A stretch of DNA of 64,000 nt from Gluconobacter morbifer G707 (GTDB lineage: Bacteria > Pseudomonadota > Alphaproteobacteria > Acetobacterales > Acetobacteraceae). This document shows, one piece after another, positions 53,641 to 62,853 of the stretch; the first letter of the stretch is position 1, and each line of letters starts with the position of its first letter. Under the pieces are notes generated by a model that saw only the letters and a program-made list of their open reading frames with translations, was not told the DNA's origin and made no database searches. Location: positions 310,001 through 374,000 of the forward strand of contig NZ_AGQV01000010.1 of assembly GCF_000234355.1 (NCBI RefSeq), given 5' to 3'. The translations under genes were made by a program, and so were the position numbers.

Positions 53641-54378
53641 ATGTCCACGTCCTGTACCGGTGTTGCCGGATGGTCGATTCCTTCAGCTCTGGCTACAAAA
53701 TTCCCACAGGAAGGAACACATCTGGAACGATACGGAACACGCCTTTCAGCAGTCGAAATCAATAGCAGCTTCTACCGCCCGCATCGTCGGGCGACTTACG
53801 AGCGCTGGGCCGCGAGCGTACCAGCTGCATTTCGCTTCTCCGTCAAACTGCCCAGAACTATTACACATGAACGCCGCTTCATCGACTGCGAAGCGCTTGT
53901 CATGCAGTTTACTGAAGAAACGGACGGCCTCGGTGAGAAACGCGGCCCAATCCTTGTGCAGCTTCCACCAAGCTTCGCTTATCCCGGCATCATTGCTGAA
54001 CAATTTCTTACCAGTCTAAAAGCCATCATCAATGGTGCTGTTGTGGTAGAACCGCGACATAGCAGCTGGTTTCAACCAGATGTGGAACATATGCTGAAAG
54101 AGCTGAAAATCTCAAGAGTGGCAGCAGACCCGGCCAGGCCTTTGTGCGCAGCGAAACCCGGCGGCTGCCAAGATCTCATCTATTTCAGACTACATGGCTC
54201 CCCGCTTATGTACGAATCACCTTATGATCAGAATGCTATTGAACAACAGGCAGCAACTGTTAGCTCTCTTACCCGCTCTGGACATGACGTCTGGACAATC
54301 TATGACAATACGACCTACGGCGCTGCCACACAGAATGCTTTTGATCTCGCAACCCTCCTTGCCGAGAAAAAAGGGTAA
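53641..54378 (+). CDS. DUF72 (YecE-like) family protein
   Basis: A 245-residue TIM-barrel-like protein. SCTGVAGWSIPSALATKFPQ at the start, LSAVEINSSFYRPHRRATYE and RWAASVPAAFRFSVKLPRTI are DUF72 signatures, as are VVVEPRHSSWF and LIYFRLHGSPLMYESPYD later. The ATG at 53641 has AAAGGA upstream. The biochemical function of DUF72 is not settled. A long AT-rich hairpin follows the gene and probably ends the transcript. Confidence 0.9.
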   Translation: MSTSCTGVAGWSIPSALATKFPQEGTHLERYGTRLSAVEINSSFYRPHRRATYERWAASVPAAFRFSVKLPRTITHERRFIDCEALVMQFTEETDGLGEKRGPILVQLPPSFAYPGIIAEQFLTSLKAIINGAVVVEPRHSSWFQPDVEHMLKELKISRVAADPARPLCAAKPGGCQDLIYFRLHGSPLMYESPYDQNAIEQQAATVSSLTRSGHDVWTIYDNTTYGAATQNAFDLATLLAEKKG

Positions 54379-54393
54379 GAAAAAAGCAGCCTC

Positions 54394-54431
54394 ATGCTTT
54401 ATATTGTTTCTTTTTTTACAATATAAAGCAT
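54394..54431. terminator. Perfect 14-bp AT-rich hairpin after DUF72
   Basis: ATGCTTTATATTGT and its exact complement enclose a 10-base loop TTCTTTTTTT. It lies 15 bases after the DUF72 stop. The stem is AT-rich and the thymine tract is inside the loop rather than after the stem, so a normal factor-independent terminator is only one reading. Confidence 0.5.
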
Positions 54432-55278
54432 ACTCTAACAGAAGAGGTACTGTGTCGGCATGAGATCTGACTAAGTGTCTGTTTCTACGGCAGTAAACGA
54501 TATATCAGTCAGGGTACGTAACAGAGCATAGACAAGAATTAACTCGCAGAGGCAGCATAGTTGCGCAATTTATACGAACCAACCTTCGACAATTTCGTCA
54601 CAGTTCAATTAAATGATTATTTCTGCTTCTGAGCAGGATCGTAAGCGACAATTCTTGAGCCTAATGCTGGTAAGCAGCCAGACATACCGAAAATTCGAAT
54701 GTCCATTTTAGGGCAGGTGTCCAGGCAAGATAGAACTTTCACCCATCCAGTCACGTTTGCCTCACAGTAAAGAAAAAACGCAAAGCCTTTCGGTTCCCAA
54801 AGGAGACTTTCAAAACAATAAAGGCTGCTTGACCTTATTTTATTCAATCATATTCCCTTACCTATAGATTCCGCAAAACTCTTGCAAATACCAGCAAGAC
54901 CGCCATTGCTGGTCTGATTTATCTGGACCGTGTTCTGGCTGGTGCCTCACAAACGGAACATATCATTGTAATTTGCAGGCGGTTCAGAGGCCGATATTCA
55001 AGCGATAGCAAGCTTATACATTGGGAGGTCAGGCACAAGTTCATGGAACCCGCCAGCTGTATTTTGGGCAGTAAATCCATGGCTGTATTTTCCGGATAAG
55101 GAATTACGGATAGGAATAAATTATAGAAACAATGCGTTTCTGTTATTTTGATTTGTTACTTCCTTTTCCTCACTTAATTCTCTTGATCCACAAGGACGCA
55201 CAACAGGCTTTCCAACCTCTCTTTAGGCCTCCTGTTTTGCGCGTCCTGCCTCTTATCTCTGACTGGAGCACAAACCTC
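54432..55278. other. 847-base stretch without a supported gene
   Basis: Lower GC than its surroundings. A 76-codon minus-strand frame at 54617-54847 has no family resemblance and no ribosome site. The region 55084-55131 is AT-rich and may hold the YceI promoter. Decayed or imported DNA is likely, but no mobile-element signature was recognised. Confidence 0.4.
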
Positions 55279-55896
55279 ATGAAATCCCGTTTCTTCCTGC
55301 TCCCATTTGCCGCGCTGACCTTTGCGTCTATCGCACCTTATTCAGCCTCGGGCCAGGTCGTCACCAACCCGAGTCAGGCCCAGTCCGGCACTTATGATGT
55401 CGAACCTGGACATACACAGGTTGGCTTTTCCGTCCTTCATTTCGGCTTCACGAACTACCAGGGCACTTTCTCCGACGTCTCCGGCACGCTGGAACTGAAT
55501 GACAAGAACCCGGCGGCTTCCAGACTGTCTGTCACCATTCCGATCGGATCAGTTCAGACCACCAGCGCCAAGCTGACTGAAGAACTCAAGGGGAACCAGT
55601 GGTTCAACGCCGCCCAGTATCCGAACGCCACGTTTGAGGCCACCAGCGTTCATCGCGTTGGCAGGGCTGATGCCATCGTAAACGGCAACCTGACCCTGCA
55701 CGGCGTCACGAAGCCCGAGACGCTGAAAGTTCACTTCATCGGCGCAGGCGTAAACCCTCTCGACAAGAAATATACGGCAGGTTTCGAAGTTACGGGTACA
55801 ATCAAGCGCAGTGACTTCGGCGTAAAAATGTATGTCCCGTATGTCAGCGACGAAGTGCAGTTGCGGATCGCAGGCGCCTTTGAAAAGCAGGACTGA
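55279..55896 (+). CDS. YceI-family periplasmic protein
   Basis: A 205-residue protein with signal peptide (MKSRFFLLPFAALTFASIAP, cleavage near ASG-QV). The lipocalin-like YceI barrel shows GTYDVEPGHTQVGFSVLHFG, NGNLTLHGVTKPETLKVHFI and a C-terminal VQLRIAGAFEK. YceI proteins bind long-chain isoprenoids such as polyprenyl quinone derivatives in the periplasm and are often stress-induced. The ATG at 55279 is chosen for the signal peptide; an in-frame ATG at 55132 would add 49 residues before it. Confidence 0.93.
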   Translation: MKSRFFLLPFAALTFASIAPYSASGQVVTNPSQAQSGTYDVEPGHTQVGFSVLHFGFTNYQGTFSDVSGTLELNDKNPAASRLSVTIPIGSVQTTSAKLTEELKGNQWFNAAQYPNATFEATSVHRVGRADAIVNGNLTLHGVTKPETLKVHFIGAGVNPLDKKYTAGFEVTGTIKRSDFGVKMYVPYVSDEVQLRIAGAFEKQD

Positions 55897-56635
55897 ATTT
55901 ATGGCCGCGTCCACAAGCCAGACTGGGGGGATCACGCGGCATACCGCCCTGACGATCATTTTTCACGGGATGATCGCTGGGTGAATCCAAATACTGATCG
56001 TCATGGGACAGATCATGGATCACCCGCATTTCGGCCCGATGCGTGCTTTTCAGCTGTACACGTCGATCGGCATTACAGCGAAAAGGCATCACCACTTCCG
56101 GGTTGCCAGCTGATGAGAGCATGACTCCAACATATGAGCACTGGATAGGCTCCATTAGCCGAAAGTGTTCATGTTCCGGGCTTCTACACTTCCACCTTAT
56201 CAGTGGCAGAAGATGCGCTACAGAAACGTCTCAAACACGCTGCCGAGCGGATGCTCATAGCGTCATAGGCGTCATGTTCCCCTTCGAAGCCGGCAGACCC
56301 CTCACTGGAGAAAGGATCGCAAACCAGTGCGTTTGCAGGTGGGCTTACAGGCAAGTCACGGATATCGCCCTCAACCCTCGAAGTAATCTTCTCGCTCTGC
56401 CGGAAGGCCGGCCCCTGAACCACCGCGGATATTTTGCCGCCTGTGCACTTCTGGTGCTGACCACTACCGAAGTGGGTCGTTTCTTCCTAGATACATTTTG
56501 CAAATAATCAGGAACAAAAATCGGGAAACGATGTGTTTCCTGATTTTCTGTAGCTCTGTCCATTTCAGAGCGTAAAGTCATGGTGTTCCTTACCAAACAC
56601 GGAAACTATGCGCAACTGAACAAGAGGTTACGACA
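55897..56635. other. 739-base stretch without a supported gene
   Basis: Open frames exist on both strands (for example plus-strand 56043-56507) but none shows family motifs, codon bias or a ribosome site. A hairpin at 56518-56546 lies near its right end, ahead of wrbA. Confidence 0.35.
56518..56546. terminator. Hairpin upstream of wrbA
   Basis: AAATCGGGAAAC pairs with GTTTCCTGATTT (11 of 12 positions Watson-Crick, the other G-U) around a GATGT loop. An A-rich left flank and T-rich right flank make it terminator-like for either strand, although no gene clearly ends here; it could attenuate wrbA, 90 bases downstream. Confidence 0.5.
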
Positions 56636-57232
56636 ATGCCGAAAATTCTGGTTCTTTATTATTCCTCCTACGGCCACGTTGAAACACTGGCTCATGCTGT
56701 CGCTGAAGGTGTCCGGGCGGGAGGCGTTGAAGCTGTCGTCAAGCGTGTTCCGGAAGTCGTTCCCGAAGATAGGGCAAAAGCGAATTGCTTCAAACTTGAT
56801 CAGAACGCCCCGATCGCCACAACAGGTGAACTGGCTGAATATGATGGCATTATCCTGGGAGCACCGACAAGGTTTGGGCGTCTGCCTTCACAGATGGCAA
56901 ATTTCTGGGATCAGACCGGCGGTCTGTGGCTCAAGGGTGCCCTGATCGGCAAGGTGGGCGCGGTGTTTACCTCCACCGCATCCCAGCACGGTGGTCAGGA
57001 AACAACACTTTATTCCCTGATGACCAATCTTCTGCATCATGGCATGATTATCAGCGGCCTGCCCTACAGTTTCCAAGGACAGCTCAAGCTCGATGAAGTG
57101 ACCGGTGGATCCCCCTACGGTGCATCAACCATCGCCGCCGGCGACGGCTCCCGTCAGCCAAGCACCAATGAACTTGATGGAGCCAAGTTCCTCGGCCAGC
57201 ATGTTGCAGGAATTGCAAAGAAACTTGCATAA
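56636..57232 (+). CDS. wrbA: NAD(P)H:quinone oxidoreductase WrbA
   Basis: A 198-residue flavodoxin-like FMN enzyme that reduces quinones by two electrons, avoiding semiquinone formation. [20 protein letters not shown] is the phosphate-binding start, [12 protein letters not shown]-like (here [20 protein letters not shown]) the next FMN loop, and [20 protein letters not shown] the WrbA-specific insertion. [20 protein letters not shown] closes the active site. AAGAGGT precedes the ATG. It is followed by a good terminator. Confidence 0.96.
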   Translation: MPKILVLYYSSYGHVETLAHAVAEGVRAGGVEAVVKRVPEVVPEDRAKANCFKLDQNAPIATTGELAEYDGIILGAPTRFGRLPSQMANFWDQTGGLWLKGALIGKVGAVFTSTASQHGGQETTLYSLMTNLLHHGMIISGLPYSFQGQLKLDEVTGGSPYGASTIAAGDGSRQPSTNELDGAKFLGQHVAGIAKKLA

Positions 57233-57261
57233 TCCATCACATCGCTGAACAGGTGACACAG

Positions 57262-57295
57262 GCAGGGTCGATCTTCAGATGGACCCTGCTTTTTT
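57262..57295 (+). terminator. Factor-independent terminator of wrbA
   Basis: GCAGGGTC pairs perfectly with GACCCTGC (57262-57269 with 57282-57289), followed at once by TTTTTT. It lies 30 bases after the wrbA stop. Confidence 0.9.
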
Positions 57296-57380
57296 GCGAC
57301 AAACCGACGATAAGAAGTACCTGAGCCCGAATGGTCCGGGCCGCCTCCCCTGAACGGATCCCACCCGCATCAGGACACTC

Positions 57381-58301
57381 TCACGGGGCAGAAACCGCCC
57401 ATGGCGGATGCTCGAAAGCCTTGGCGAGATGCTCCAGAAACACAGAGACCCGGAAAGGGCGAAGCGTGCTGCTGGGCGTTACAAGGTAAAGGGCGATGCT
57501 GGCAGCATCCCACTCCGGCAAAATCTGTTCAAACCGTCCATCCCGCAAGCCGTCCCAGATCATGAATTCTGGAAAAAGTCCAAACCCCAGATCCGCATTC
57601 AGCGCTGGAAGGAAAGCTTCAGCATTATCTGCCCGGAACCGAGACGCCTGCGACAGGACAAATTCTTCTCCGGTATTCGCCCTGGTCAAACGCACCGTGC
57701 CAGGGGCAGAATTGTTCGTATAGACGAAACTTTTCAGCTCTTCGAGATCCCGCGGATGGGTGGGACGACCGATACGATCCAGATAGGTCGACGTCGCGAT
57801 CAGCAGAAGGCGCACCCTGCAAAGACGTCGTGCCCGGAGGGAGGAATCCGCGAGAGCCGCAATTCTCAGTGCGAGATCATAGCCTTCTGCGACGAGGTCA
57901 ACAAGCGCATCGCTGAAATCGACGCTAATATCGATCTCGGGATATTGCTCCAGGAACCCGGGAAGAACAGGAGACAGATGCTGGATGCCGAACGTCATAG
58001 GCGCCGCCACCCGGATCAGCCCGGACGGACGATGTGTTCCGCCGCGAGCCTCACTTTCGGCGGCTTCGGCTTCTGCAAGGATGCGGTTGGCATGACCGAC
58101 AAGAAGACGGCCGCTCTCGGTCAGGGACATGTGACGGGAATTGCGGTTGAAGAGCGAAATCCCCATGGATTGCTCAAGTCGGCTGACGGCTTTTGAAACG
58201 GTCGGTTTGGAAAGTTGAAGTTCCTCAGCCGCGCGGGCAAATGAGCCGCGTTCAGCAACCTTGGCAAAGATGGCCCACGCCTCGAAATCCGGAAGTTTCA
58301 T
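57381..58301 (-). CDS. LysR-family transcriptional regulator
   Basis: A 306-residue regulator of normal length. The winged helix reads FAKVAERGSFARAAEELQLS then KPTVSKAVSRLEQSMGISLF (residues about 12-51). The C-terminal effector domain follows, with FSDALVDLVAEGYDLALRIA typical of the CrgA/DsdC-like group. It is divergent from the pirin gene across 246 bases, the classic arrangement for a LysR protein and its target, so it probably senses a redox-active or aromatic compound and controls the pirin gene. Confidence 0.93.
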   Translation of the reverse strand: MKLPDFEAWAIFAKVAERGSFARAAEELQLSKPTVSKAVSRLEQSMGISLFNRNSRHMSLTESGRLLVGHANRILAEAEAAESEARGGTHRPSGLIRVAAPMTFGIQHLSPVLPGFLEQYPEIDISVDFSDALVDLVAEGYDLALRIAALADSSLRARRLCRVRLLLIATSTYLDRIGRPTHPRDLEELKSFVYTNNSAPGTVRLTRANTGEEFVLSQASRFRADNAEAFLPALNADLGFGLFPEFMIWDGLRDGRFEQILPEWDAASIALYLVTPSSTLRPFRVSVFLEHLAKAFEHPPWAVSAP

Positions 58302-58547
58302 ATCAGCAATCCCTGGAACTGAACCTATTCCGATATTTCCATATTTTTACCATTTCTCATATCGCTATTGCTGATTTCTACAGGCACATGAACAGAAAAC
58401 CACGTCCTGCAGAAGCACAAGCGGACCGGAAGAAGCGCTTCAAACACATCATGATTTGGAAACAGAGTCTTTCCAGCCTTTCTATATAATGTCCCTACCC
58501 TGACAGATATATTGTTGCCCAGACACCACTCCAAGCAGGAGATACTC

Positions 58548-59246
58548 ATGATTGAGGTTCGTCCTTACAACAAGCTGGGTCATGCAGATCATGGCTGGCT
58601 CGACGCAAAACACCATTTTTCATTTGCCGAATACTTTGACCCACAGCGCATGCACTGGGGTGCACTCCGCGTCTGGAACGATGACACGATTGCACCAGGT
58701 ACAGGTTTCGGAACCCATCCTCACAAGAACATGGAAATTATCACGTATGTCCGCAAAGGTGCGATCACACATGAGGACAGCCTAGGCAACAAGGGACGGA
58801 CAGAAGCTGGCGACGTTCAGGTCATGTCGGCCGGCACAGGCATTCTCCATAGCGAACACAACCGCGAGTCCGTGCCGACCCAGCTTTTCCAGATCTGGAT
58901 CATGCCTGGTCAGCAGGGTCACAAGCCGTCATGGGGTACGAAAGCTTTCCCGAAGGGCGAACGCGCTGGACAGTTTGTCATTCTGGCTTCCGGATACAAA
59001 AACGACGATGCGTTGCCAATTCATGCGGATGCCAGAGTGCTGGGCGCAACGATCGGAAAGGGACAAACTGTCGAATACAACCTTGGAATCGACCGTCTGG
59101 GATATCTGGTCCCTGCAACCGGAGCCGTTGAAATCGAGGGAAAGACCGTAAGTACAAGAGATGGCGCGGCAATTTCAGATACTGACACGCTGGTCATCCG
59201 CGCTCTCGAAGATTCAGAAGTTGTTCTGGTCGATACATCGGTCTGA
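58548..59246 (+). CDS. Pirin-family protein (quercetinase-like bicupin)
   Basis: A 232-residue YhhW-type pirin. The cupin metal site is seen in FGTHPHKNMEIITYVRKGAI (His, His, Glu) and in SAGTGILHSEHNRE. The shortened second cupin is in the C-terminal half. The ATG at 58548 follows AGGAG at good spacing. Some pirins act as quercetin dioxygenases and others as redox-responsive regulators; the present role is not determined. It is divergent from the LysR gene. Confidence 0.94.
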   Translation: MIEVRPYNKLGHADHGWLDAKHHFSFAEYFDPQRMHWGALRVWNDDTIAPGTGFGTHPHKNMEIITYVRKGAITHEDSLGNKGRTEAGDVQVMSAGTGILHSEHNRESVPTQLFQIWIMPGQQGHKPSWGTKAFPKGERAGQFVILASGYKNDDALPIHADARVLGATIGKGQTVEYNLGIDRLGYLVPATGAVEIEGKTVSTRDGAAISDTDTLVIRALEDSEVVLVDTSV

Positions 59247-59741
59247 CAGACGTCTAGCTCAAAGGGGCCGGACCGGGTATGCATCCCTCCGGCTCCAGAG
59301 ATATTCATGGAATTTACGCGAAACATGCCCATGATCACGGACGACATAGATCGCCGGGTAGGGCAGATCATCAGACAGGGCATAAGCACATAGCAGTTCG
59401 TGCGCCTGACCGGACGCCAACCTGAAGGACAACGCCCTGCTACGACAATCTGTAGCTACCCCTACCCTGGTGCCTAAACCTCCACGTGAGCGGCCTTACA
59501 CTTTACGAATACATCTGCAGGACCAGGACTTCAAAACCAGAAAAATTCATCGCCAATCCAACCTATCAGACCACGGGACTAAACAATGTAGGAAAAGAGG
59601 CTACAGCAGTGCACTTGGTGCAGCGCCGAGCATCTTTCAACCTTCCTCTCCTCGACCTCCAGTACGATTGTCTAACGGCAGGCATGTTCTTTGTTGAACA
59701 AATTAGATTATCATAAGGAAATCCTCGACAGAGAGACAGAA
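59247..59741. other. 495-base intergenic region before second TonB receptor
   Basis: No gene recognised. The last 40 bases (TAGATTATCATAAGGAAATC) include AT-rich promoter-like sequence and AAGGA, though the receptor ATG at 59742 is better served by GAGAGACAGA. Confidence 0.4.
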
Positions 59742-62144
59742 ATGAAGAAGATCATTGTCGCGGCAATATCACTTTCGAGTGTATTGTATTCCGTTGATAG
59801 CGCATACGCCAAGACGGGTTCTGTCCGACATGCCACTGCTGGTAGCAGTCCCTCATCAAGACAAGGCGCTCATACCTCTTCTCCCAGTTTGGATAGTAAA
59901 ACTGCAGAGAGCATCAGGGTGACCGGACAGGGCGTCGTTTCCAATAATGGTGTTACAGGACGCACGCCCGGAGGTGGTCTGATGGCGCCCCAGCACGGAC
60001 CGAAAACAAAACAAACCATTACACGGGACTACATCGCAACGCAGGCACCTACCAGTAATCCCGTCCAGCTTCTGGCCATGCTGCCAGGCGCTAATACAGC
60101 CAGTTCAGACCCTTTCGGGTTACAGGGCAGTACTATTTCCGTGCGTGGCATGACTAGCGGCCAGATCGGTTGGCTGTTTGAGGGAATGCCGCTTAATGAT
60201 GTGGGTAATTCGGCCTTCTATGCCAATGACGTCGTTCTTTCCGAAGACCTCCAGCAGGTTTCTCTGACGCCAGGTTCATCAAATATCGACACACCGACAC
60301 TTTCAGCTTCGGGCGGACTGGTGGAAATGAATATGATCGATCCCTCGCATCACGCGGGTGGAACGATGGATGCAGCTTATGGCAGCTACAATACCAGTCG
60401 GGAATTCATCCGGTTGGAATCCGGCGATATCGGTCATACGGGTTTACGTTCCTTCGTGGCTTTTGCAAATGTATATGGGAACGACTGGCGAGGCCCAGGA
60501 AAGGTCAAGTCCAAACAGATGGACGCTAAACTGGTCAAAGACTGGCTTGGTGGGAGCCAGACCCGCCTGGCGCTGAGTTATGCGACGCAGGATACACAGG
60601 AAGACCGTTATCCTACGCTTTCACAATTTGAAGAATATGGGAACAGCCAAGACTATAACTACACCAAGATCAGAGATACAGCGAATTATTACAAGCTGCA
60701 TCGTAATATGTTTCAGAGTATGGCGGCAACCCTCCCCAATGAAATCAATGTCACACGCCATTTTCATCTTTCTGAAACACCTTATCTTTATTATGGATAT
60801 GGCAATGGTGGTGGCGCTTCGACCCTGACAGCAGGCAGTCTTTACTCAGGTACGCAGAAAACAGCATTACTCGACCCAAATGGAAACGTCATGGGCGATG
60901 GAACACAGGTGATGGCCTATACGCCGTCCATCGCAAAGACGGTCCGAATCGGAAATGTTTTCAAGGGCACACTGGAACTGGGTAACCACACGATTACCGG
61001 CGGCTACTGGTATGAATGGTCTGACAAAATGCAGCAGACCGAGGCCAGCTATATCGATCCGGTCAGTGGCGAGGCCGCAAATATCTGGGGACAAACCTAT
61101 AATTATTTGACTCCCAACGGTTATCCCTATGCAAGCCGCTCCCAAATCACCTTCAGTCAAGTACATATGTGGTTCATCGAGGACCAGATCGACCTGCTCC
61201 AAAAGAAGCTGCATATCGAGGTCGGGTTCAAGGACGCCTTCGTCAAACGCGATGGTTATAATTCCCTTCCCGGTGCGCCATATCGCGTCACGACGTCTAA
61301 CAATGTTCCCTTACCGCAGGTTTCCGCCACGTACAAACTGGGCAAACACCACCAACTCTATGTTGTGGGTGCAACAAATTTCCGCCTCGCGCCCAATACG
61401 TCCATGTTCAACGTTTATAGTGGTTCCACCGGAAAACTTGCGACAGCTGCAACATCCCAGAGCCCAGAATATTCAATCGAAGAAGAGATCGGCTACCGCT
61501 ATCACTCCGACCTGTTTCTAGCGGATGTAGCGTTCTTCAATTACAACTTTACCAACCGCCAGCTTTCTTTGAGCGCCTATCAGAACGGGGCTCTGGTTTC
61601 AGAAAACGTCAATGCAGGCGGTCAGACCACACGCGGCGTCGACGTCGAGGTCGCCACACGTCCGATCCTCTATCATCTGCGTCCTTTTGCCTCGTTCGAA
61701 TACCTGCATGCCAGCATCGATAATGACCTCCATGTCGGAAATGATCTTCTGCCCACCAAGGGAAAGAGCCAGATCATGACGCCTTCCATTCAAGCTGCCC
61801 TTGGGCTCAATTATGACGACAGTCATTTCTTTGCGAGCGTCAATCTCAAATATATTGGTAAGCAGTATGCAACATTCATGAACGACGAACACATTTCAGG
61901 CTATTTCACTAATAATGTGACACTCGGATACCGGATGCACAAGCTGGGATTCCTCAAGGCGCCCCAGTTCCAGTTGAACCTCTCGAACATCGCCGATGCA
62001 AAATTTCGCACTGGCGTTTACAGCTTCACGAACGCAGCCAAGACGACCCAAGGTGTTTACGGGACTTCCATGTCCGGTTCTGCACCGACCTATTATCTAA
62101 TGCCTGGCACCTCCGCGATGTTCAGCTTTTCTACGGGGTTTTGA
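59742..62144 (+). CDS. TonB-dependent receptor, second paralogue
   Basis: An 800-residue outer-membrane receptor with signal peptide (MKKIIVAAISLSSVLYSVDS, cleavage near AYA-KT). The plug has TITRDYIATQAPTSNPVQLL, MLPGANTASSDPFGLQGSTI, SVRGMTSGQIGWLFEGMPLN and LSASGGLVEMNMIDPSHHAG, aligning block by block with the receptor at 50867; the barrel ends AMFSFSTGF. The shared GMP/GFP-LND and WRGPG blocks suggest a common ligand class. It lies upstream of an IS remnant and the gamma-glutamyltransferase gene. The substrate is unknown. Confidence 0.92.
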   Translation: MKKIIVAAISLSSVLYSVDSAYAKTGSVRHATAGSSPSSRQGAHTSSPSLDSKTAESIRVTGQGVVSNNGVTGRTPGGGLMAPQHGPKTKQTITRDYIATQAPTSNPVQLLAMLPGANTASSDPFGLQGSTISVRGMTSGQIGWLFEGMPLNDVGNSAFYANDVVLSEDLQQVSLTPGSSNIDTPTLSASGGLVEMNMIDPSHHAGGTMDAAYGSYNTSREFIRLESGDIGHTGLRSFVAFANVYGNDWRGPGKVKSKQMDAKLVKDWLGGSQTRLALSYATQDTQEDRYPTLSQFEEYGNSQDYNYTKIRDTANYYKLHRNMFQSMAATLPNEINVTRHFHLSETPYLYYGYGNGGGASTLTAGSLYSGTQKTALLDPNGNVMGDGTQVMAYTPSIAKTVRIGNVFKGTLELGNHTITGGYWYEWSDKMQQTEASYIDPVSGEAANIWGQTYNYLTPNGYPYASRSQITFSQVHMWFIEDQIDLLQKKLHIEVGFKDAFVKRDGYNSLPGAPYRVTTSNNVPLPQVSATYKLGKHHQLYVVGATNFRLAPNTSMFNVYSGSTGKLATAATSQSPEYSIEEEIGYRYHSDLFLADVAFFNYNFTNRQLSLSAYQNGALVSENVNAGGQTTRGVDVEVATRPILYHLRPFASFEYLHASIDNDLHVGNDLLPTKGKSQIMTPSIQAALGLNYDDSHFFASVNLKYIGKQYATFMNDEHISGYFTNNVTLGYRMHKLGFLKAPQFQLNLSNIADAKFRTGVYSFTNAAKTTQGVYGTSMSGSAPTYYLMPGTSAMFSFSTGF

Positions 62145-62339
62145 AAATCATGGCATGCAGCATCTTTTGAAAATGCACATGCTATTCTCTTCACCCTTCG
62201 CACTGCCTTGCCGCTTTCACAGCCTTGCAGGCCCCTCGTTCATTCTGAAAAACGATCTCCTCGAGACAAGCAATTCAAACATCTAGTCTCTATCTCTAGG
62301 GCCAGGGCCCATCGATTTTTGAGAGAGATTTTGGTTCAG

Positions 62340-62620
62340 AGTATGTGAAAAAATCGAAAATAAGTGATCTGTACTGGCCGGGCAGATAAACACGTCTGCG
62401 GTCATTTCTCCAAAGAGTCATGGCTGACCGCGATTATAACGCTTATTGGTTCAGCGGCATCCCAAAACAGAGAGAGATAAAGCCATGAATTCCAGAATGA
62501 AAATCTAGAAGGGACTTATCAGATATGATAAGCGGCGCTGCAATCATATCAAAATTATGTTCGGCAGACTCAAGAACTGGCGACATGTCGATACACGCTA
62601 CTACAGCTGCTGAAACGTCT
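62340..62620 (+). mobile_element. IS1031-like (IS5-family) transposase remnant
   Basis: Starts with codons for KKSKISDLYWPGR, matching the MSDLYWLTDEQ start of IS1031-type transposases, and ends with YDKRRCNHIKIMFGRLKNWR and HVDTRYYSC, the C-terminal block. In between, the core DYNAYWF region is interrupted by stops and a large deletion. It lies within the 709 bases between the second TonB receptor and the gamma-glutamyltransferase gene; nothing else was recognised there. Confidence 0.75.
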
Positions 62621-62853
62621 TCTTTTCTGCTATCTATTTTACTAAAACCGTCGTGGTCTGGTTATGAATTCTCTGGCTAAACTTTGCGGTGTTTCTTTGT
62701 CCCACCACTTCTCAATGGACCAAACCACATCCAATACCATTAGTGAGATAACAGTATCTCAAGACGGTGTGCATATCGGCATCATATCGGTCTTGCTGTT
62801 TAATTATTAAACCGGAATGATAGGAGAAGAAAACAGACCGACGGAGATCGCTC

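Noticed and set aside
54617-54847. Possible small protein of 76 residues
   Set aside because: No ribosome site, no recognised family and located in a low-quality AT-rich stretch.
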